From Blepharisma stoltei (Eukaryota; Ciliophora; Heterotrichea; Heterotrichida; Blepharismidae), in contig CAJZBQ010000044.1 of assembly GCA_914767885.1 (NCBI GenBank), positions 744,001-808,000 of the forward strand: a DNA stretch of 64,000 nt, in the 5' to 3' direction. The notes beneath the pieces were generated by a model. That model saw nothing but the letters and a program-made list of their open reading frames with translations. It was not told the origin of the DNA and made no database searches. The first letter of the stretch is position 1. Each line of letters opens with the position of its first letter. A program made the position numbers and the translations under genes. Shown one piece after another: positions 20,411 to 30,217 of the stretch.

Positions 20411-23195
20411 ATGTATCCCTTGCACTACATGCAAAAAGAAACGGAAACTTCAATTGAAGTAGAAAATTCGATGGAAAGCTATGTGGATTTAATTAAGCCA
20501 GAAATAGGAATTTTGCCATTGGATGGGGATAATCCAAATGTGTATTCTTTTAAAATAGGCTATGGGCCATTCTCTTTTCTTAAAGGTGATCCCTACTACG
20601 AAGCTGGACCACCCCCGACATATATGACTCTTGAATATTTAAAAACCCCAAAGCCTACAGCGACTAAAGAAATTTTATATGGCCTTGAAGTACACAAAAA
20701 TGGAGGACTAATTTGTGTAGATCAGGAAGCCATCAGCAAGCAAAAAGGAATTATAAAAGAAGTTATTGGCAGCATTATAAAAAATATTGCAAGTGGCCTT
20801 GGAGCAGTCATAATTAAATATGGCGTCTTCACCTGACATAGCCTCCGGCCATGTAGCTTCCGAGCACATATTTAATTATATCCGACAAGGGTTTTGCCAG
20901 CTCCAAATAGGGCAACAATGCTAGGTAAGCAATTCTGGTACTGTACAGAGCCTAGCCCATGCCCACTTTTAGAGTTGGATTTTTCCTCAAGGGTAAGGTG
21001 GGGTTCAGACTTGGAAAGGGCAAGCCCAGCAGCGTCTACAGGGAACACCTAGACCATTCGGGCAATTGCCTAGCGTGAAACCGGGCGTTAAGTCCCGGGG
21101 TCTGGACTTTTACCTTTTGCCGATAGGCGACCAGAAAATTTCATTTTTTGAAATTTTTGTTTGGCCAGCCTTGACACGCAGCAGCCGCAGAAGTCCATAG
21201 CCAGCCCACTCAACATATCGCCCGAAAAGGGGAGGAGAAGACGTCTTTGGGGAAATCGGCACTTCTGATGTCCATGGCAGCAGGGTCTCAAGAAGATGAA
21301 GGAAGGGGTCCGAGCTGAACAACTGCCCAGCGAATCCTTTTCCCAGTCGATCAAGATGGAACCGGAGATGGCGCAAAGCTGGTGAACCCTCATGGGTCCT
21401 TGGTGACTGCGTTAACAATATGGCAGCCGCCTTCTAGTAATAATGTTAATGTTAATGGCCTTGGAGCAGTCTCAATTTCATTGCCAGTCCGAATTTTTGA
21501 GCCTAGAACAGCTGGAGAGCGACTAATCGACAAGTTTTCATTTGCCACAATTTTTTTGAACCAAGCTGCGCTATTAGATAACCCTGTAGACCGCTTCAAA
21601 AGGGTTATGGCTTTTGCAGTCAGTGGCTTATATCTAGGAGCTCGCCAAGAAAAGCCTTTTAATCCTTTGCTTGGAGAAACCGTCCAATGCCATTTTCCAG
21701 ATGGCACTGAAGTATATGTAGAGCACACTTCACATAACCCACCAAGAGACCATTTTGACGTCATTGGCAAAGGATATAGGATGTGGGGATACTTAGAATT
21801 AGACGGGACACTAAGCTTTAATACACTTACTGGAGAATTTAGAGGAAATACATTTATTTATTTCAATAATAGCGGACAATTAGTCAAATTTACACAGCCA
21901 AAATTGAAATTAGGAGGAATGATGACTGGAGATAGGACACTTAATTGGGAAGGAGAATTTGAATTTAAGGATCAAAAATCAGGGCTGTATGGGGCTATAA
22001 GGATTGGAGACGATAAGAATAAATGGGCGTTGAAAAAGAAAAAAATGAGAAAAGATGATTTTGTTGGGAAAATTTGGGAATTTAATTATGCGGAAAGTAA
22101 GCAGGTGAAAGCGCTGGCGACTGTGACTGGGTCGTGGATGAAGAAGTTTGTAGCTTTTGGGGAAAAAAAAGAAAAGATCTGGCAGATTGATAGAGATCTT
22201 CCTATTAGACACATACCAGTGGATATACCGTTGCCAAGTGATTGGAGATATAGAGAAGATCTAATATGGCTAATTCTCTCAGTTAAATTTTTTTTAAAAA
22301 AATTATTATATAAATTTTAAAAAATCCCAAAAAATCAAAAATTAATTTAAAACTGGAAAATTTGTGTGTTTAAATGCAAGCTGTTTAAAAATCAACAGAA
22401 TTAGCCAAAGTTTTTATTACACTAGTTATCACTAATATATCAAAAATATTTTTTATATTTTATTCTGTCACAGAGGTGGGCTTCTAATCAAAATAAAAAT
22501 TTTTTCCAGGTACGAAGGGTGGTATTAAGCAAAAAGAATTTAGATTATGCTTCGCATTGGAAAGGTAGAATTGAAGCTAGACAAAGAGCAGATCGTGCGC
22601 TAAGAACTGAGCGCTTATTGAGAAGCTGGCTGTAATTCTGCAAGGACTATATCCGCCCGCACGCTCCCTTTGCCTATTTGCCTTTCTAACAGCGGCTGCT
22701 CTTATAGACGAGGTTCTGCACTTGCTCCCCAGTAGCTGAGTGAGCTTGTTCATCGTACAGCATGCCAACAGGGTTGTCCACAATTGAAAATGGGTTGAAT
22801 TTTCTGGCTGATATCGGCCAAAAAGGAAATTCAAGCCCAGGGATAACTCCTGGTATCACGCTGGGGAGCAATCCTTATTGGCCAGGATGAACACCCCTAA
22901 CACTGCTGAGATAACCTTTTCCAACTCTCAGACCCATTTACCACTGATGTTAATTAGCCCGGATTTGGATTAATGCTTGCGATCGGTTAATTCGACATTG
23001 CGCTTTACCAAGCCAGGAAAAACTGGCTAAATACGCATTCCCAAGCTTCATCCTCAAGATCCCTACATGCCAGCTACAGGAGTTTAGAGGGTGGGTTGGT
23101 TCGTCACTCCATTTTAATATATGCTAAAAGCTGAGCGCTTAAAAAAAGAAATAATTTTTTTTATATTTGAAAAAATCTTCAATTATAACCCTTAA
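20411..23195 (+). CDS. Oxysterol-binding-protein-related lipid transfer protein with three insertions
   Basis: ORP proteins carry sterols or phosphoinositides between membranes. The open frame is acidic from at least 20320 and the first in-frame ATG is 20411; the real start may lie upstream. The ORD lid and core appear as GLGAVSISLPVRIFEPRTAGERLIDKF, then the family signature NPLLGETVQC...EHTSHNPPRDHF, with YGAIRIGDDKNKW and LPSDWRYREDL later. Three inserts break it: a SINE (20810-21456), a MITE-IES (22271-22510, rejoining DLIWL-RRVVLSKKNLDYA) and a second SINE (22618-23130). After all removals the protein ends RADRALRTERLKKEIIFF...YNP with TAA 23193-23195, about 450 aa. If the last SINE stayed, it would end at TAA 22633-22635. 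No PH domain is visible. Confidence 0.88.
20810..21456 (+). mobile_element. SINE-like retroposon (family A) in the ORP gene
   Basis: Flanked by a perfect 15-bp duplication GGCCTTGGAGCAGTC (20795-20809 and 21457-21471). Begins ATAATTAAATATGGCG and ends with a TAATAATGTTAATGTTAATG simple-repeat tail, as expected of a retroposon. About 647 bp, G+C-rich against the host, related to 11100-11608. The duplication has no TA. Confidence 0.88.
22271..22510. mobile_element. Degenerate MITE-IES in the ORP gene (240 bp)
   Basis: The termini have lost most of the repeat, but the body keeps the family's internal blocks, such as AAACAGAATTAGC-like sequence, TTATCACTAATATATCAAAA and TCTGTCACAGAGGTGGG. It is TA-bounded at 22271 and 22511; removal joins TGG CTA CGA AGG in frame. 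Confidence 0.75.
22618..23130 (+). mobile_element. SINE-like retroposon (family B) at the 3' end of the ORP gene
   Basis: Flanked by CTGAGCGCTTA (22607-22617 and 23131-23141). The 3' third (CGACATTGCGCTTTACCAAGCC..., GGGTGGGTTGGTTCG...CCATTTTAATAT) is shared with 40161-40650 and 52595-52877. The duplication ends in TTA, so TA-to-TA removal (524 bp) is possible and gives the ORP a different C-terminus. Confidence 0.78.
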
Positions 23196-23405
23196 AAACT
23201 TATATTTTTTAGATTAAATTTATCATAAAATATTAATAAATATTTTCCATCAGGCATATTAAATGGGGCTACCTTAATTAATTCGCTCATTTTTAAAATA
23301 AGCCCGCAAAAATTTATCGAATCGCTTTTCCTTTATAAAGAAAGTGAAGTAAAAAGAGAAGTTTAAGAAAAAGATCAAAAGATTTATAACAAAATTTAAG
23401 TAAAA

Positions 23406-25164
23406 ATGAAGAATATGATATTAGAACCTCATGAGAGGAGCTCTAGGCAGCAGCAAGCAAAAATATTCCCATTATCTTTATCTCCATCACTCTCAAATAC
23501 TTTTTTTAGCACGATCTCAAAAGCTGCTTCTCATCTCTGAAGATTTTTATTTCCAAAGGCAGAAATAAATTCAATAGATCGAACCTCATCATTTCCTCCA
23601 AAACTTATACCTGTTTGCCAAGAATAGCCCACTAAGGAGCATTTTTGGTTCGCCATTCTTAAATTTAGTTAGCCAAAAAATATGCCATGCCAAGGAATTT
23701 GGCAAGCCAGCTATTATTATCCGCCAAACAAAAAATGCTCCTTAGTGGGCTATTCTTGTAAATAAGTATAAATTAATTGAGCCCATATCTCAATTTATAA
23801 TCAGAGAAGATATAAATAAATTACCTGATAATTTTGATACAGAAAATAATCAAAATTTCATAAAGCATGGCTCAGTCCCTTTTCAATATGAGCCAAGCCC
23901 TAACTCCCCCCCCCTCCGTGAGCGAACAAAACATTAGAAAAATCGCCATTTTTTGACCAAAAACCCACCCTCCGTGAGTGAACAAAAATTTTTTTAATAG
24001 AAAAAAAATTTTAATGGGAAAAAAATTTTGATATATAAGTGATAATTAGTATAATGAAATCTAGAGCTAATTCTGTTTAAATTTTAAACAAATTGCGTTT
24101 TAAAACATAAATTTTGCAAATTAAATTAATATTTGCTTCCCAATTTTTGCAAATTAGGATTTTTTTAAATTTCGAAAAAAATATTTTTTATAAAATTTAT
24201 ATATAAATTTTTTTTTTAAAAAAAAAAATTAACCCCCCTCCGTGAGCGAACAAAATTTTTTTGTTCGCTCACGGAGGGGGGGGGGAGTAAGAGCCTTGGA
24301 TGCAAAAGGAAAATACCAGAGAGCCAGCTAGAAGAAGGAATAAAAAAAGTCAAGGTTAATAATGAAGATTTTGAGTCTCAAACAAATTTTTTAAAACCAG
24401 AATTACCAAATATTTCAAAAGACAAAAAACGAGCTCCAACACCTTATAAACAAACCAATTCAAGTAAAACTGATAGCAAACTTAATATGAAAACAGTTGA
24501 CAAGAAATTAAAGGAAAGCGAAATTTTTGCAAAAAGGTATGAAGAATATTTTAAGGACATCGATTTTAGGACTATAAATGAAATTGGAATTAAAGAAAAC
24601 AAAAAAATAGAACCTCAAAATGATAAGTTTGCAAAAGAGGAAGAAAAATTCAAATATAAAAATAAAGATTGGAATTTGAATGAAGAAGCTTCAAAAGAGC
24701 AAAATGAAATTATAAGCAGCAATTGTGCAGAAACGCAGCGTTTAGATAGTGAGCACAAAAGAAGTGTAGAAGATAGAAATATTGATACTAACCCAAAATA
24801 TAAATTTGCTAAATGCGTACCTAAATTAGCAATGAGCTCTGATTCTGTTATCAGTATAAATCAAGACAAAAGAAACGAAAATTTTTGAATTAGCCCAAGT
24901 AATCTGCATAAAGAAAAAACTATTATTTCAGAAATTTCTCCATTTGAAGCAAAAGATGCAAACAAAAGATCAATTGCATTAGAAAGACAAAGCAGTAATT
25001 TAATCGCAAATAATAAAGATAGAAAATTAATAGAGAATCCGTTTTGTGCTAGCGAAAAAAAGCAAGAATTCCCAAATGGAGAAGAAGGGGTATTTAAAAC
25101 GAATTTTTATTTTAATTTTCGAAAGGATAACGAAGAAGGTTCTTTCACTCCTCGAAAGAAGTAA
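23406..25164 (+). CDS. Unrecognised Lys/Asn/Glu-rich protein with two IESs
   Basis: ATG 23406 (MKNMILEPHERSSRQQQAKIF) to TAA 25162-25164. Three coding blocks: 23406-23608, 23759-23902 and 24288-25164. The first junction is ambiguous (a 151-bp or a 142-bp TA-bounded removal, both in frame); the second is exact, removing the MITE at 23901 to give YEPSP-KSLGCKRKIPESQ. UGA-Trp occurs at SHLWRFL and NENFWISPS. The protein, about 405 aa, is low-complexity, hydrophilic and rich in short charged runs (KKIEPQNDKFAKEEEKF), with no membrane segment or recognised domain. It resembles the disordered cytoskeletal or signalling proteins common in ciliates; no function is proposed. Confidence 0.75.
23608..23758. 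mobile_element. Palindromic MITE-IES with AAGAATAGCCCACTAAGGAG ends
   Basis: Inverted arms AAGAATAGCCCACTAAGGAG (about 23621) and its complement (about 23738-23757) enclose a spacer of about 85 bp. If the core element is bounded by the TAs inside the arms it spans 23625-23752 (126 bp), but removing only that does not restore the host frame; the 151-bp span 23608-23758 or the 142-bp span 23625-23766 does. Termini are unlike the main MITE family. Confidence 0.7.
23901..24287. mobile_element. Full-length pogo-type MITE acting as IES (387 bp)
   Basis: A canonical copy. Left tip TAACTCCCCCCCCC then CTCCGTGAGCGAACAAAAC, repeated internally as CCTCCGTGAGTGAACAAAAA; the right side has the hairpin GAGCGAACAAAATTTTTTTG paired with TTCGCTCACGGAG and the tip GGGGGGAGTAAG. 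Bounded by TA at 23901 and 24288. The body carries the family block AATGAAATCTAGAGCTAATT. Confidence 0.93.
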
Positions 25165-25457
25165 GAAATCAAGTCTTAAATAATTTTAGATCTTTTTTAT
25201 CAAACTTCAATTAAAAGTTCTAAGAAATTAATTAGAATTATCAAAATAATTTGAAAACAAGACAACAGTAAATCATGAATAATGACCATAGTATATTTAT
25301 CAATAAATTCACCAGGTTTGTAGATAAATAAGAAAAATACATCAAAATGTGATAATTTATAAATTCTTCTTTGATATTTCAAAACAAAATGAAGAGACCA
25401 ACCGATGGATTTCATAATGAACGCTTTTTAATAAAAATTAATTATTCTATCAACATC
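25165..25457. other. AT-rich intergenic spacer
   Basis: Separates two plus-strand genes. A minus-strand open frame (25415-25200) is hydrophobic, but it lacks coding support and runs through the spacer composition, so it is not called. Confidence 0.4.
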
Positions 25458-25967
25458 ATGGAATCCAAGAATCCAAGAAAGCCTGAACAAAACAGCCTTC
25501 ACTCCTCTAAATCTTCAAATATATTAAACGTCAAAAGGAAAAGTTTAGGAGATCTTCCACAAAAAAATTCTCACAAAGGAGTTCTTGTGACTTCAGGCAC
25601 CTCATCCCCTCAACTTAGTTTTTTTTTGCATGAAAAATCTCCTGATAAATCAAAATTAAGAAATATTCGTTCAAGTTCTGCATCTCGGCAAGCAAAATTA
25701 AATGTTTCTAAAACTGAATCCAAACGACTAATACTAAAACCTGGTTTACCAAGCAGAATTACTTCTCCACAAAATGATAGTTTGAGTGGCTCATCAAACT
25801 TAAGCAGCGCTATTTCAAGAAGTAATACTAATTCAAGGTTAAAAGTGCCAATATTTACGAATTCTTTGGTAAACGAAATAAATCAAGTCCGTCGAAATCC
25901 GAAAGCCCCAATCCGAAGACCATTTAGATTGAGACCAGGTAGTGGACAACGCGCCGGGAACCTCTAA
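25458..25967 (+). CDS. Unrecognised Ser/Lys/Arg-rich protein, possibly the N-terminal part of the next gene
   Basis: ATG 25458 (MESKNPRKPEQNSLHSSKSS). Basic, serine-rich and disordered, with repeated S-P and S-S-S-A-S-R motifs and a basic end RRNPKAPIRRPFRLRPG. The last about 12 codons (SGQRAGNL, TAA 25965-25967) enter a G+C-richer stretch that may be inserted DNA. The next coding block at 26067 starts mid-protein in character, so 25458-28980 may be a single gene. No TA pair was found that joins the two well, so they are listed apart. Confidence 0.55.
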   Translation: MESKNPRKPEQNSLHSSKSSNILNVKRKSLGDLPQKNSHKGVLVTSGTSSPQLSFFLHEKSPDKSKLRNIRSSSASRQAKLNVSKTESKRLILKPGLPSRITSPQNDSLSGSSNLSSAISRSNTNSRLKVPIFTNSLVNEINQVRRNPKAPIRRPFRLRPGSGQRAGNL

Positions 25968-26066
25968 GTAAGGACAGAAGCCTGTCCAGATAATGTGGTA
26001 TTGGACGTTAAACGAGAGATAATATATAGCTAACTAAGTGTTAATAAATAAATCCCAACAAAATTA
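25941..26066. other. G+C-richer segment between two coding blocks
   Basis: Holds GTGGACAACGCGCCGGGAAC and a small hairpin GGACAGAAGCCTGTCC, then AT-rich sequence with many TAs. It stands out against the A/T-rich flanks and could be a small retroposon fragment or an IES. No target duplication was found. Confidence 0.4.
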
Positions 26067-28980
26067 ATGCAGAAGTGTAAAATTCAGGATTCTAAATCTG
26101 ATCCAGAAGCTCTTGATATGAAACTATCGCAGGATCTTGCTGCTTGTAAAGGCTCAGAAGATCTAAAATTCATGGCTTATCAAAAATTATTTGATGAAAT
26201 CATCATAAATGATAAAGAATTTAGCAAATTGCTTATGAAAATTAAAAGTGCATACGAAAAGATGATTTCCAAAAGTTATTATGACGACTCAAAAGAAATA
26301 AAACGAGATAACATAGAGCTCACCTTAAAACTCGAAGAAAAAAACGCTTTAATTAGTAGTCTTGAAAAAGAAAAATTAGAAATTTGAAAGGAGTTAAAAA
26401 AACTCAAAAAAGAATTAAACGCATTTAAATATGATGAAAAAGAGCCTTCAAGATTAAGCCAAAATAAAGAAATTTCTGCATTAGAAAAAGAAAACAAAGA
26501 TCTGCTTAAAAGAGAAAAAAAATACTTACTCCCCCTCCGTGAGTGAGCAAAAAATCTTGTTCACTTAATTTTTTTTTAAAAAAAAAATTATATATAAATT
26601 TTGGAGAACTTTTTGGGACGGCAAAAATACTGCAAGGCTCTGCAAAAAACTGCAAGGCCAGTAAAAAAATGGCAAAGCCAATCAAAAAAAAAATGCAAAA
26701 CTTGCAAAAATTTTGCAAGTTTTGCAAAAACATTGGACAAAAGCAAAAGCAATTTAAAAAAAAAGCAAAGCCATGCAAAAATTTAAAAAAAATGAAAAAT
26801 TTCGCAAAGCAGGCAAAACTTTTGCAGGGTGGCAAAAAAGTTGCAAAAATTGGCAAAAATCACGATTAGAAAATTTAACAGTAAAATTTAATAATTTATT
26901 GGAAGTGTAGTACAATGTTAAATTATTTAAAAAACATATAATATAGAAAAAATAGAAATTAATTTCGTGAAATAAATGCTAAAGTTTAATACAAATATCT
27001 TTTAAAGAATTTTCTAAAAGCATGACTTAAAAATTTTAAAAATTTGGAAAATTTAATTTTGGCAAAATTTTAAAATGAGATACAACAAAGTGTTTTGCCA
27101 AAATTAAATTTTCCAAATTTTTAAAATTCTTAAGTTATGTTTTTGGAAAATTCTTTAAAAGATATTTGTATTAGACTTTAGCATTTATTTCACGAAATTA
27201 ATAATTTCTTCGGGACAAAATGGCGTTTTTCGCGCCAAAGTGAAAGGAGTTATCCTGAGTTGCTTTTGAGAAAAAGCAAACAGTAAAGGTGAGGAAATAT
27301 GCGTCAGCATAAATTCTTGCAGTGATGAATTATTTTTTTGGGCTTGAAAAGTTGCAGATGTGTAGTTTTTCTAATGGCCGATTTTGGAGGAATGCAAATC
27401 GGTGATTCATTGGGATAAAACTCGGCCTCTGTAACCTTGAAAAGTCCTTCTGTTGTTTTTTATTGAAATTGAAGTTGGTGTTGAAGTTGATGTTGATGTC
27501 GATGTTGATGCTGATGTTGGCATGTGCTGATGCTGGTGTTGATGTTTGATGTTGACGTTTGATGTTGATGCTGAAGTTATGAAGTTTACAAAGTTTATGA
27601 GGTTTATGAAGTTTTAGAAGTAATTGGTCTCTTATGAGGCGATAACCGTTAAGTATTAGTATTAGTATTTCACGAAATTAATTTCTATTTTTTCTATATT
27701 TATATGTTTTTTAAATAATTTAACATTGTACTACACTTCCAATAAATTATTAAATTTTACTGTTAAATTTTCTAATCGTGATTTTTGCCAATTTTTGCAA
27801 CTTTTTTGCCACCCTGCAAAAGTTTTGCCTGCTTTGCGAAATTTTTCATTTTTTTTAAATTTTTGCATGGCTTTGCTTTTTTTTAAATTGCTTTTGCTTT
27901 TGTCCAATGTTTTTGCAAAACTTGCAAAAATTTTGCAAGTTTTGCATTTTTTTGCTTGGCTTTGCCATTTTTTTACTGGCCTTGCAGTTTTTTGCAGAGC
28001 CTTGCAGTATTTTTGCCGTCCCAAAAAGTTCTCCATAAATTTTTATATAGAAAAAAATTGTTTTGGGAATTTAAAAAAATCTTAATTCGCAAAAATTTGA
28101 AAGCAATTATTTATTTAATTAGTAAAATTTAAAATTTAACAGAATTAGCTCTAGATTTCATTATACTAATTATCACAATTATATATCAAAAATTTTTTTC
28201 GCTCACGGATGGTAGGTTTTTGGGCAAAAAATAGGGATTTTTCTAATGATTTTGTTCGCTCACGGAGGGGGAGTTAAAGCTTTTTTCTCTATTAAAATCC
28301 AAAGGATATCCTATTGACGAAGGATTCGCCTTTCTAAACTCTAAAAATCATAACTCCCCCTCCGTCGGCAAACAAAATTATTAGAAAAATCCCTATTTTT
28401 GCCCAAAAACCGCCCAATTTTGTTTATGAAAAAAATTTTATATATGTATAATAATTATTATAACGAAATCTCTAGCTAAATTCTGATTAATTTTAAACAG
28501 CTTGCTTTTTAAAATATAAATTTCGCAATTAAATTAATTCTTTTTGCTTCTCATTTTTAACAAATTGAAAATTTTTTTAAATTTTGAAAAATAAAAATTT
28601 CTATAAAGTTTACATTTAAAAATTTTTAAAAAAATAAATTAATTCTAGGCGAGTAAACAAAATTTTGTTGTTCGCTCACAGAGGGGAGGGCTAAGAAGCT
28701 TTCAGATTTTCTTAATAAATCAAAAGAAAGCATTAACGAAACTGTATATAGCAATCGTCAAGAAGATTCAGAAGGAAGCAGTACAGCTTGTGAGAAAAAA
28801 TCAAACAGGATTAAGCCTCCACATTGCAATCGCCCAAATCTATGCTCCACAACTCCAGTCCCAAAACTTTCTTCATTTAACTCTACCCAAATGAGTTTTC
28901 AAGAAGAATTTATGTCAAATTATGATAAATTTTCCGAATCTTGGCGTGGCCAAATTCCCAAAAAAGACATTCCTTTATAA
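26067..28980 (+). CDS. Coiled-coil protein, TSNAXIP1-N-like, with two MITE-IESs
   Basis: Blocks 26067-26528, 28275-28352 and 28692-28980. The first has DLKFMAYQKLFDEIIINDKEFSKLLMKIKSAYE, resembling the N-terminal region of translin-associated-factor-X-interacting proteins, then a long K/E coiled coil (ELTLKLEEKNALISSLEKEKLEIWKEL; UGA-Trp). The 1748-bp complex removed at TA 26527/28275 gives KKYL-KLFSLLKSKGYPIDEG; the second MITE (28351/28692) gives SKNH-KKLSDFLNKSKESI. The C-terminus is Ser/Pro-rich and ends SWRGQIPKKDIPL (TAA 28978-28980). Frames agree exactly across both junctions. Likely cytoskeletal or ciliary; the family call is tentative. Confidence 0.75.
26598..28040. repeat. Long palindromic element, arms about 480 bp, right arm interrupted
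   Basis: The left arm (26598-about 27068) begins GGAGAACTTTTTGGGACGGC and is rich in TGCAAAA/GCAAGGC motifs. The right arm is its reverse complement in two pieces (about 27096-27200 and 27668-28040) split by a SINE. The short centre lies near 27070-27095. Both arms read out the same pseudo-ORF, which is simple-repeat sequence rather than a gene. A transcript across it would form a very long hairpin. Confidence 0.85.
27201..27667 (+). mobile_element. SINE-like retroposon inside the palindrome, with (GTTGAT)n stretch
   Basis: Bounded by the 15-bp repeat TTTCACGAAATTAAT, present once in the intact left arm and twice around this insert. Near its start it has ACAAAATGGCG, like the other family-A copies, and it ends in a TATTAG repeat tail. 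It includes a GTTGAT-type microsatellite at about 27475-27585. Confidence 0.78.
28351..28691. mobile_element. Pogo-type MITE-IES (341 bp)
   Basis: Tip TAACTCCCCCTCCGTCGGCAA and right end TTGTTCGCTCACAGAGGGGA. The body has the family's AACGAAATCTCTAGCTAAAT block. Bounded by TA at 28351 and 28692; removal keeps the host frame. Confidence 0.88.
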
Positions 28981-29012
28981 CTACTATAAATTTTCTAATA
29001 AATTTTTAATAA

Positions 29013-29579
29013 ATGCCTCGAGACTCCAAAGGCAAGAACAAAAAATGGTCAAAACATAAAGGAAAAGACTACGGAAGATCAAAGCTTGAAAAGCTCCAAG
29101 AACTTGCCGCTAAAAGAGGCGTAGAAGTCTGGGAGATCGACCCTAACGAAATTTCTTCTGGCGATGAGTCAGAAGAAGAGGAAGGGATAAATGAGGCAGA
29201 AGAACACGAAGAGGAAGAAACCAAAACTCCTCAGGAAGAAAATAAAAAAGTAGAACAAGAAGACAGCGACGAAGAAGAAGACAAATATGAAGGAGAAGTT
29301 GTGGTCGGACATCAAGGACTCATGGAAATATCTAACCCAAACAGAGCAAGAGGAATACCTAAATCTTGGGATCCTCCACAAGAAAGCGGAAATAGAAGAG
29401 GAGGGTATAAAGGACAAGAAGAAGGGAAAAGCAAAGGGCCAAAAGTTAGTAAATCTGATAAAGAAAGACTTGAAGAAATAAGAGCAAGAAGAGACGCAGC
29501 ATCGAAACAAAGAGAAGAAAATAAGAAAAAACAAGAAAAGCTTAAAGAAGAGGCTTCGAACAAGTTTAAGAAAAAATAA
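29013..29579 (+). CDS. PDAP1-like 28-kDa heat- and acid-stable phosphoprotein
   Basis: 188 aa, ATG 29013 (MPRDSKGKNKKWSKHKGKDYG). Highly charged and disordered: basic N-terminus, an acidic SSGDESEEEE region, then the family signature GLMEISNPNRARGIPKSWD (animal PDAP1 has GLIDIENPNR), and a Lys/Glu/Arg helix ending EEASNKFKKK. PDAP1 proteins are conserved casein-kinase-type phosphoproteins of poorly defined role, linked to growth-factor signalling and RNA regulation in animals. No insertions. A truncated copy of this gene and the next lies at 30218-30720. Confidence 0.8.
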   Translation: MPRDSKGKNKKWSKHKGKDYGRSKLEKLQELAAKRGVEVWEIDPNEISSGDESEEEEGINEAEEHEEEETKTPQEENKKVEQEDSDEEEDKYEGEVVVGHQGLMEISNPNRARGIPKSWDPPQESGNRRGGYKGQEEGKSKGPKVSKSDKERLEEIRARRDAASKQREENKKKQEKLKEEASNKFKKK

Positions 29580-29648
29580 ATAACCAGAGTAGTTGGTGTT
29601 TAAGAGAAAGATAATAAGGGATTTATCTAATAAATAGAGGGATCATAA

Positions 29649-29957
29649 ATGGCTAGCTCGATAGGTAAAGCATTTGCTGCGGACCCCAAGATTGAAAAAG
29701 ACGATCTAATGGACTACATGCACTGGGTTAAACAAGTCCTTGGCCTGATTTTCGGAATTATTGCTGGAAGTATGAAATTTACAGGTTTCCCAGTAATTAT
29801 TATATTTGCAATTGCTCTCAGCGCTGTATCCCTGTTCTATGCTTGGAAAATCATCCAAACCGAAGAAATTGAAGCCTGGGACATCGTTTCTGAAGCATTT
29901 GGACCAGCATTTTTCAGCTTTGTCCTTGCATGGATATTATCATACACATTCCTATAA
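29649..29957 (+). CDS. RAB5IF/Rab5ip-family small ER membrane protein
   Basis: 102 aa, ATG 29649. Hydrophilic N-terminus, then DDLMDYMHWVKQVLGLIFGIIAGSMKFTGFPVIII and a second and third hydrophobic segment, with EAWDIVSEAFGPAFFSFVLAWILSYTF at the end. This matches the Rab5-interacting-protein family (RAB5IF), a three-helix ER protein; the human member is a subunit of the GEL complex with TMCO1 that helps multipass proteins insert. It lies 70 bp downstream of the PDAP1-like gene on the same strand. Family call by pattern, moderately sure. Confidence 0.72.
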   Translation: MASSIGKAFAADPKIEKDDLMDYMHWVKQVLGLIFGIIAGSMKFTGFPVIIIFAIALSAVSLFYAWKIIQTEEIEAWDIVSEAFGPAFFSFVLAWILSYTFL

Positions 29958-30217
29958 TAATTTAGTTTATGAAATTATAATTAATCTAGTTTAAGGTTTT
30001 GACTGGTAATAACATTTGGCTATATTGAATTATGCAATTTTCAAATCGATATCGAAAAAAATGCATTTCTTTATAACTACTATTTTATTTAATAAGAGTG
30101 ATGCACAATTTTAAACTGCTAGTACCTACTTTTTAAATGTTTTTAAATTAAGTTTCTTTGCTCAAATATATAATTTCCATGAATTTTTATATAAACTTTC
30201 GTATAAATAGTTAATAA

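Larger units (their letters stand above)
26527..28274. mobile_element. Composite MITE-IES (1748 bp) containing a large palindrome and a SINE
   Basis: The left tip TTACTCCCCCTCCGTGAGTG and the right end TTTTGTTCGCTCACGGAGGGGGAG belong to one pogo-type MITE in inverse orientation; its body resumes at about 28040-28270 (AATTAGCTCTAGATTTCATT, TAGGGATTTTTCTAATG). Inserted near its hairpin end is the palindrome 26598-28040, itself interrupted by the retroposon 27201-27667. Without the two insertions the MITE would be about 315 bp. Confidence 0.82.

Noticed and set aside
21088-21418. Minus-strand ORFs of about 100 codons in the ORP region
   Set aside because: They lie in the SINE, have no conserved start or motif, and are not open in the related copy at 11100.
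24010-24280. Considered the window as bacterial or mitochondrial because UGA is Trp
   Set aside because: Nuclear eukaryotic genes (eIF5A, CFAP54, ORP), a spliceosomal-type intron, LINE and pogo elements exclude both.
26543-26869. Lys/Cys-rich ORFs on both strands at 26543-26869 and 27731-28036
   Set aside because: They are the two arms of one palindrome made of TGCAAAA-type simple sequence; the matching translations come from the inverted repeat, not from a gene.
27475-27585. Repeats of GTTGAT considered as a CRISPR-like or regulatory array
   Set aside because: Units are 6 bp with no spacers; it is a microsatellite in a retroposon of a eukaryotic genome.
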